From positions 1 through 35,657 of the forward strand of contig WYBE01000039.1 in assembly GCA_011526045.1 (NCBI GenBank): a stretch of DNA of 35,657 nucleotides, read 5' to 3'. A model generated the notes under the pieces. It did not search any database. It saw only the letters and a list, made by a program, of their open reading frames with translations, and was not told the DNA's origin. Position 1 is the stretch's first letter. Each line of letters begins with the position of its first letter. The position numbers and the translations under genes are program-made. This document shows, piece by piece, positions 32,003 to 35,657 of this stretch. This DNA is from Nevskiales bacterium. Lineage in GTDB: Bacteria; Pseudomonadota; Gammaproteobacteria; Steroidobacterales; GCA-2729495.

Positions 32003-32326
32003 GACACCAGCCGGATTGTGCCGGCCCTGATTGAAACGATGTTGCGCATGATGGCCTCACGGCCCCGGCACCAGGATTCCGCCCGACAGTATGCCGGCGG
32101 GCGCATGGTTTGCCATCCGTCCCTGCCATGCGGGTCCATGCGGCCCGTGGCAACGGGACCGAAGCACGCCGGGTTGCTCGCAAGCCCCGGTGTCACCGTT
32201 CAAGCCCCGGCGGCACCCGGAATATCATGGACAGGTGGCATCAGGGTCGTGCCGTGACGGTCGGTACCGCGTGCCGGCCGCGCACTGGCCGGCTGCGGAG
32301 TCGATGCGCCGGACTGGAGTTGAAGC
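32003..32326. other. 324-bp spacer, no gene seen
   Basis: Divergent spacer between the GT41 gene (minus) and the GST gene (plus). Frames across it are Arg/Pro-rich shadow-like. No clear sigma-70 box, operator or repeat was found. It presumably holds the two promoters. Confidence 0.5.
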
Positions 32327-32992
32327 ATGCTGATCTACGATGCGATAAGCCCCGCACCGCGCTGCCTGCGCATGTTCGTGCTGGAAAAACAGCTGCAGTT
32401 ACCGGCCGTCACGGTCGATGTCTTCGCCGGCGAGAATCGCGAGCCGGCGTTTCTCGCCGTCAATCCGGCCGGACAGACACCGGCCCTGCGCTTCGACGAC
32501 GGCAGCACCCTCGCCGAAGCGGCGGCCATCATGGAGTACCTGGAGGAGCTGCATCCGGCGCCGTCCCTGATCGGCGATACGCCGGAGCGGAGGGCGCAGA
32601 CCCGGCAGTGGTGGCGCCGGGCGGAACTCAATATCACCGAGTTCATCCACAATGCCTATCACTATGCCGAGGGCCGGTCGCGGTTCGAGTCACGCATCCC
32701 GGTGCTGCCGGAGGCAGCCGCCGGGTTGAAATCGGTGGCCCAGGATCGCCTGCGCTGGCTGGACGGCATGTTCGGCAGCGGGCCATTTCTCTGCGGCGAG
32801 CGCTTCAGCGCCGCCGACATCTGGCTTTACGTCTGGCTGGATTTCGCCCTGACGGTCAATCAGCCCTTCGATCGCGGTCTGCCGCAGATCGGGCCCTGGT
32901 TCGAGCGGGTGGCGGCGCGGCCGAGTGCGGCGCGTAGTCGGGCCCTGCTGCAGACCGATACAGGTGACGCAGCGCCCGCCGATCGCGGCTAA
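32327..32992 (+). CDS. glutathione S-transferase family protein
   Basis: A 221-residue protein from ATG 32327 (GGAG eight bases upstream). The N-terminal thioredoxin-like domain has SPAPRCLRMFVLEKQ, the cis-Pro loop NPAGQTPALRF and the glutathione-gamma-glutamyl motif TLAEAAAIMEYLEE. The C-terminal helical domain includes the conserved N-capping stretch FSAADIWLYVWLDF. Glutathione conjugation of electrophiles or a related reductive role is expected in the cytoplasm. The N-terminal catalytic residue may be Ser8 or Cys13, so subclass is unclear. A 20-base repeat follows the stop. Confidence 0.88.
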   Translation: MLIYDAISPAPRCLRMFVLEKQLQLPAVTVDVFAGENREPAFLAVNPAGQTPALRFDDGSTLAEAAAIMEYLEELHPAPSLIGDTPERRAQTRQWWRRAELNITEFIHNAYHYAEGRSRFESRIPVLPEAAAGLKSVAQDRLRWLDGMFGSGPFLCGERFSAADIWLYVWLDFALTVNQPFDRGLPQIGPWFERVAARPSAARSRALLQTDTGDAAPADRG

Positions 32993-33012
32993 CAGGTTGA
33001 GGCAAAACTGCT
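32993..33012 (+). repeat. 20-bp repeat, copy 2 (after the GST gene)
   Basis: CAGGTTGAGGCAAAACTGCT directly after the GST stop codon, 17 of 20 bases identical to the copy after argH at 27138-27157. Its last bases overlap the stop codon of the opposing membrane-protein gene, much as the first copy lies close to the end of the histidine kinase gene. Confidence 0.55.
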
Positions 33013-33415
33013 AACTTCGCTTACCGCGGCGCGCGAGTGATCGCAACGCCAGGAACAGCAGGAGCCAGGCGCCCGTGCGAAACGTCATCGCTCCCAGGCT
33101 TTGCAACGCCACCGCGCCGCCGGACAGGTAGAGAATGCCGATGGCGACCAGCACGAGCAGATTGAGCAGGAAGATCACGACCGCGCCGGCTCTGCCGTGC
33201 TCGAGATGGCGCCAGATCGTGACACCGACGCCGATGTACGCAAACCCCATGACGGTGTTGTAGACGAGCAGCGGCCGAAAGACGATGTATCCGGGATCGG
33301 CGCCACGGAGCACCCGCGTGCCGGCAAAAATCGTCAACAGCCCGAACAGGATTGCGATAGCGGCCAAGACCTTTCGGCCGGCGCCAGCAGGGACTGCTCG
33401 GAGCGATTCAGCCAT
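33011..33415 (-). CDS. small four-helix membrane protein
   Basis: A 134-residue protein with four hydrophobic segments (about residues 14-33, 45-66, 75-97 and 103-123). The first loop contains GTRVLRGADPGYIVFRPLLVYN, between helices 1 and 2, and a basic tail RSLARRGKRS closes it. I do not recognise a named family. Similar small proteins occur widely as predicted membrane proteins of unknown function. It stands 50 bases from the following exported-protein gene on the same strand and might share its transcript. Confidence 0.75.
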   Translation of the reverse strand: MAESLRAVPAGAGRKVLAAIAILFGLLTIFAGTRVLRGADPGYIVFRPLLVYNTVMGFAYIGVGVTIWRHLEHGRAGAVVIFLLNLLVLVAIGILYLSGGAVALQSLGAMTFRTGAWLLLFLALRSLARRGKRS

Positions 33416-33465
33416 GTCGTACGGGTGATGCCCGATCGCCCGCCGGGATCAGCGCGCCCCGGGCA

Positions 33466-34365
33466 TCAGAGGTCGAGTTCCTTCTCGAGGTCGTCCTGTT
33501 CCTTCTTGAACTGCTCCTGCCGTTTCTGCTCGACAGCCTCTGCTCCCGCTTCGCGCTGCGCGCGCAGCTCCGCGGCGCGTTTGTGGTCGCCGGCGATCTC
33601 GTAGAGGTCTGCCGCCGCCGCCCAGTCGTTGCCGCCGGCGAGCTTGTCCGCAAGCGTGCGGGCCCTGGCCTGCACCGCGGATTGGCGGTCCTTGCGGCCG
33701 GCGAACTCGAAATAGGCGAGCGACTGCTGCAGGGCGAACGCGTAGTCGAGCTTCGCGTACTGTTCACCACGCTCCAGCGCCCGGGCCGTGACCGGCGCCG
33801 CCGTGTCGTCGCCGGCCAGCCGCAGCCAGTCACGCGCCTCATCCAGCAGTTCGCGCCGCGGTGTGCGCACGGCATGGGTCTTCGCCTCCTCGGCCAGCAG
33901 CCGCTCTGCCTGGCCTCGCGCATGATCCTGCACCGCCCGCACTCCATCCGCGAATTCATGGTTCCGCATGAATCCGAGCAGATTGTCGGCGAGATCCCGG
34001 TCGGCGGGCTGCGCCGCAAGCTGCTTCAGGCCGACTCGCTTCGCATCGTCGTACAGGCCGGCGTTACTGAAGTAGTCGAAGGCGGCGGCGAGCTTGCCGT
34101 CCGCCTCAGCGGCGGAACCGAGTTGCCGCGATACGCGCGTCACGACGGTCTTGCCCAGTTCCCGATCGCCACAGCCTTGCAACCCGTAGGTCGTCGCCAG
34201 GCGCAGGGCACCGGCAAGGTTTCCCGCTTTCTCGGCGACTTGCGCCTGCGCCAGTCCGTCATCCCCCATGCGGCGCTCCTGCGGCGAACATCCGCCGTCC
34301 GCCCGCGCGAGGCCCGTGACGAGGATGCCGGTGAAGCACAGTAATGCGATGGCCGTAAGGCGCAT
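33466..34365 (-). CDS. exported helical-repeat protein
   Basis: A 299-residue protein with a signal peptide (MRLTAIALLCFTGILVTGLARA, then DGGCSPQ). The mature part is almost all helical with TPR-like spacing (LAGALRLATTYGLQGCGDRELGK, AAFDYFSNAGLYDDAKR, AAADLYEIAGDHKRAAELRAQ). It ends in a charged coiled coil EAVEQKRQEQFKKEQDDLEKELDL. Two Cys (CSPQ and QGCGD) could form a disulfide. It may be a periplasmic scaffold. It follows the DUF4412-like gene on the same strand by 19 bases, so they likely form an operon. No specific function is recognised. Confidence 0.75.
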   Translation of the reverse strand: MRLTAIALLCFTGILVTGLARADGGCSPQERRMGDDGLAQAQVAEKAGNLAGALRLATTYGLQGCGDRELGKTVVTRVSRQLGSAAEADGKLAAAFDYFSNAGLYDDAKRVGLKQLAAQPADRDLADNLLGFMRNHEFADGVRAVQDHARGQAERLLAEEAKTHAVRTPRRELLDEARDWLRLAGDDTAAPVTARALERGEQYAKLDYAFALQQSLAYFEFAGRKDRQSAVQARARTLADKLAGGNDWAAAADLYEIAGDHKRAAELRAQREAGAEAVEQKRQEQFKKEQDDLEKELDL

Positions 34366-34384
34366 GGACGTGTCTCCTGAGATA

Positions 34385-35128
34385 TCAGCGGACCTTGTCG
34401 AGGGCGTCCTTCAGGGTGCCGAGGCCGAATCCCTTCTTCCTGGGCGGCGGTTCGGCCTGTTCGGTTGCAGCCGGCTCCTGCTCCGCGGATTCCCCGGAAG
34501 GCAGGCCGAGCAGCCCCTTGCCGACGCCCACGCCCAACCCGGCCGCCATGCCGTTGTAGCCGGGTGGAATCTCGAAGAGCTCCGGTGCCTGCGGCCCGAT
34601 CTCTAGATTGCTCAGCTCGCGCTTCAGGCGCAGCTTGCTGCCACCGTCCTTGGCGATCATGTCCATCTTGACCGGGATGCCGTCGGCCGTCGTCCACCAG
34701 AACCCACCCATCTTGCTGCCGTCAGCGCCCGTCATGACGACCTTGTGCTTGATCGTATCGACACCCGCGAGGTTCTCGGGACCAACAACGGTCATCTCGG
34801 ACTGGAAGTCGTCCGGGTCCACGGGCCTCGGGCCCGACGGGCTGGCATCGCCGGTGTTCATTTCCATGTACATGCGCTCGGCCGGCATCAGCATCCAGAT
34901 CTTCCGCAGATCATCCCGACGGATCGTGATCATGGTCGAGCCGTCTGGCGTCACGCTCTCGCGCCGCTCCTTGCCCGGAGTCGAGAAGATCTTGCCGCGA
35001 TCGGCGCCGTCGGCCGTCTCCATGATGTAATCGGCCGAATACGCCACGCTCGCGTCCTCGGCACAGGCGACGTCGTTTGCGGCCATCGCAACCACCAACA
35101 CGACCACCGTATGAACCAGTGCACGCAT
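34385..35128 (-). CDS. exported DUF4412/LolA-like protein
   Basis: A 247-residue protein with a signal peptide (MRALVHTVVVLVVAMAANDVACA). The mature part reads as the antiparallel strands of a LolA/LolB or DUF4412 fold: SADYIMETADGADRGKIFST, GSTMITIRRDDLRKIWMLMP, ERMYMEMN, VDTIKHKVVMTGADGSKMGGFWWTTADGIPVKMDMI, ending with the ELFEIPPGYN loop common to such proteins. The last 60 residues are a Gly-rich and charged tail (PPPRKKGFGLG). It likely binds a hydrophobic ligand or sits at the envelope. It precedes the helical-repeat protein gene by 19 bases on the same strand. Confidence 0.75.
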   Translation of the reverse strand: MRALVHTVVVLVVAMAANDVACAEDASVAYSADYIMETADGADRGKIFSTPGKERRESVTPDGSTMITIRRDDLRKIWMLMPAERMYMEMNTGDASPSGPRPVDPDDFQSEMTVVGPENLAGVDTIKHKVVMTGADGSKMGGFWWTTADGIPVKMDMIAKDGGSKLRLKRELSNLEIGPQAPELFEIPPGYNGMAAGLGVGVGKGLLGLPSGESAEQEPAATEQAEPPPRKKGFGLGTLKDALDKVR

Positions 35129-35657
35129 GGCCTCACTCCCCGCAGGTCAGGAAATTCCGGCTGGCAGTCACCGGCCGGGACCGCAGCCAGTATAAGGCGT
35201 CAGGCCCCCGCTCGCGCCCGGGGAGCGCGATGACTCGCGGACTGCACATGACCAAGGGCGGTTTTTCTGGTTCGGCGCTGACCTGAGAAAAGAAAAGGTT
35301 CTTCGCCGATCTGCGGGAATGCAGCGGCTCGCTGGTGGACGATGCGGTGGTCGTGCCCCCGGCGCGTGCCGCTCCTCGCACGTCCCTGTGCTCGTCGCTA
35401 TGGGTTCCGCCGGCTGCTGCCGTCCTGGCAGCCGGCTCCACACATGCCCGCGCCGGGGCCGCGCCCACCGCCGCTTCGGCGTAACGACGCGCAACGTGTC
35501 GCACGACGACCGGGGCGTGGATCCGGATGCCAGGCTGCTGCGACTCCGCCCGTCTCCGGGCCGAGCCCATCAGCCGGCTGGCCGAGCAGGCGTAGCGAGC
35601 AAGGCTAAGCTCGCAGAGGCAGCGGCAGGGATGCCGCTGCTGCGCGCCCACGAGACC
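35129..35657. other. 529-bp end region without a convincing gene; hairpins
   Basis: All frames are of Arg/Pro/Ala-rich shadow type, and no start with a Shine-Dalgarno was seen. Two hairpins stand near the end: GCGAGC/GCTCGC at 35595-35614, and GCAGCGGCA with its perfect complement at 35619-35640 around the loop GGGA. The second, with CAGGGATG at its tip, looks like the REP-type hairpins common in gammaproteobacterial spacers. The promoter of the 35128 gene should lie at the left of this region. Confidence 0.45.

Noticed and set aside
35133..35651. 172-codon open frame on the minus strand at the window end
   Set aside because: Arg/Ala/Thr-rich composition with no domain, signal peptide or ribosome binding site; long frames without stops are expected by chance in DNA of this GC content.
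1..35657. CRISPR arrays, tRNA, rRNA or phage genes
   Set aside because: No regularly spaced repeats, no tRNA-like cloverleaf and no phage structural or integrase genes were noticed when reading the window.

Overview
The window looks like chromosomal DNA from a high-GC, deep-branching gammaproteobacterium of the Xanthomonadales/Nevskiales/Steroidobacterales kind. This is inferred from the gene families (yadGH, nudC, lptM, FlhD/FlhC-like proteins, a hexameric-type ArgR), the dense packing with ATGA/GTGA overlaps, and the GC content. No rRNA, tRNA, CRISPR array or phage module was found.

Layout. 1-473 holds a remnant of an IS91-type transposase and a hypothetical tail. 558-1658 is a cytochrome b561-like / cytochrome c pair. 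1682-6027 is a modification island: a SAM methyltransferase with a PqqD-like C-terminal domain, a small 2OG-Fe(II) oxygenase on the other strand, a CmcI-type methyltransferase, and a large protein with a C-terminal 2OG-Fe(II) oxygenase domain. 6096-7073 is an exported SUMF1-fold protein lacking the catalytic cysteines. 7089-7214 is a 126-bp element with 25-bp inverted ends, next to a secreted propeller/cadherin-like/dockerin protein. 9486-14740 holds a GNAT-like unknown, an EamA transporter, a SRAP (YedK) protein and the yadGH ABC exporter. 14795-17889 holds divergent FlhD-like and FlhC-like genes around a striking palindromic operator, then nudC and a TANGO2/NRDE gene. A PAP2 phosphatase follows.

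The centrepiece is 18796-27137, one long arginine operon: argR-argG-X-argC-argD-argF'-argB-argH, with a recognisable promoter and ARG-box-like sequence in front. The enzymes resemble those of Bacteroidetes rather than the enteric set. The carbamoyltransferase belongs to the N-acylornithine (AOTC/SOTC) group and carries Ala at residue 92, where the Xanthomonas N-acetyl enzyme has Glu and the Bacteroides N-succinyl enzyme has Pro. The window has no N-acylglutamate synthase of the GNAT type and no deacylase. Instead an unrecognised P-loop protein (gene X, 20623-21690) is translationally coupled between argG and argC. My main hypothesis is that X supplies or replaces the first step, N-acylation of glutamate, possibly in a succinylated arginine pathway.

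The right part (27167-35128) carries an orphan hybrid histidine kinase, lptM, an exported CbiX-like protein, a TPR/SPINDLY-type O-GlcNAc transferase homologue, a glutathione S-transferase, a small membrane protein and two exported proteins. The last ~530 bases show hairpins but no convincing gene.
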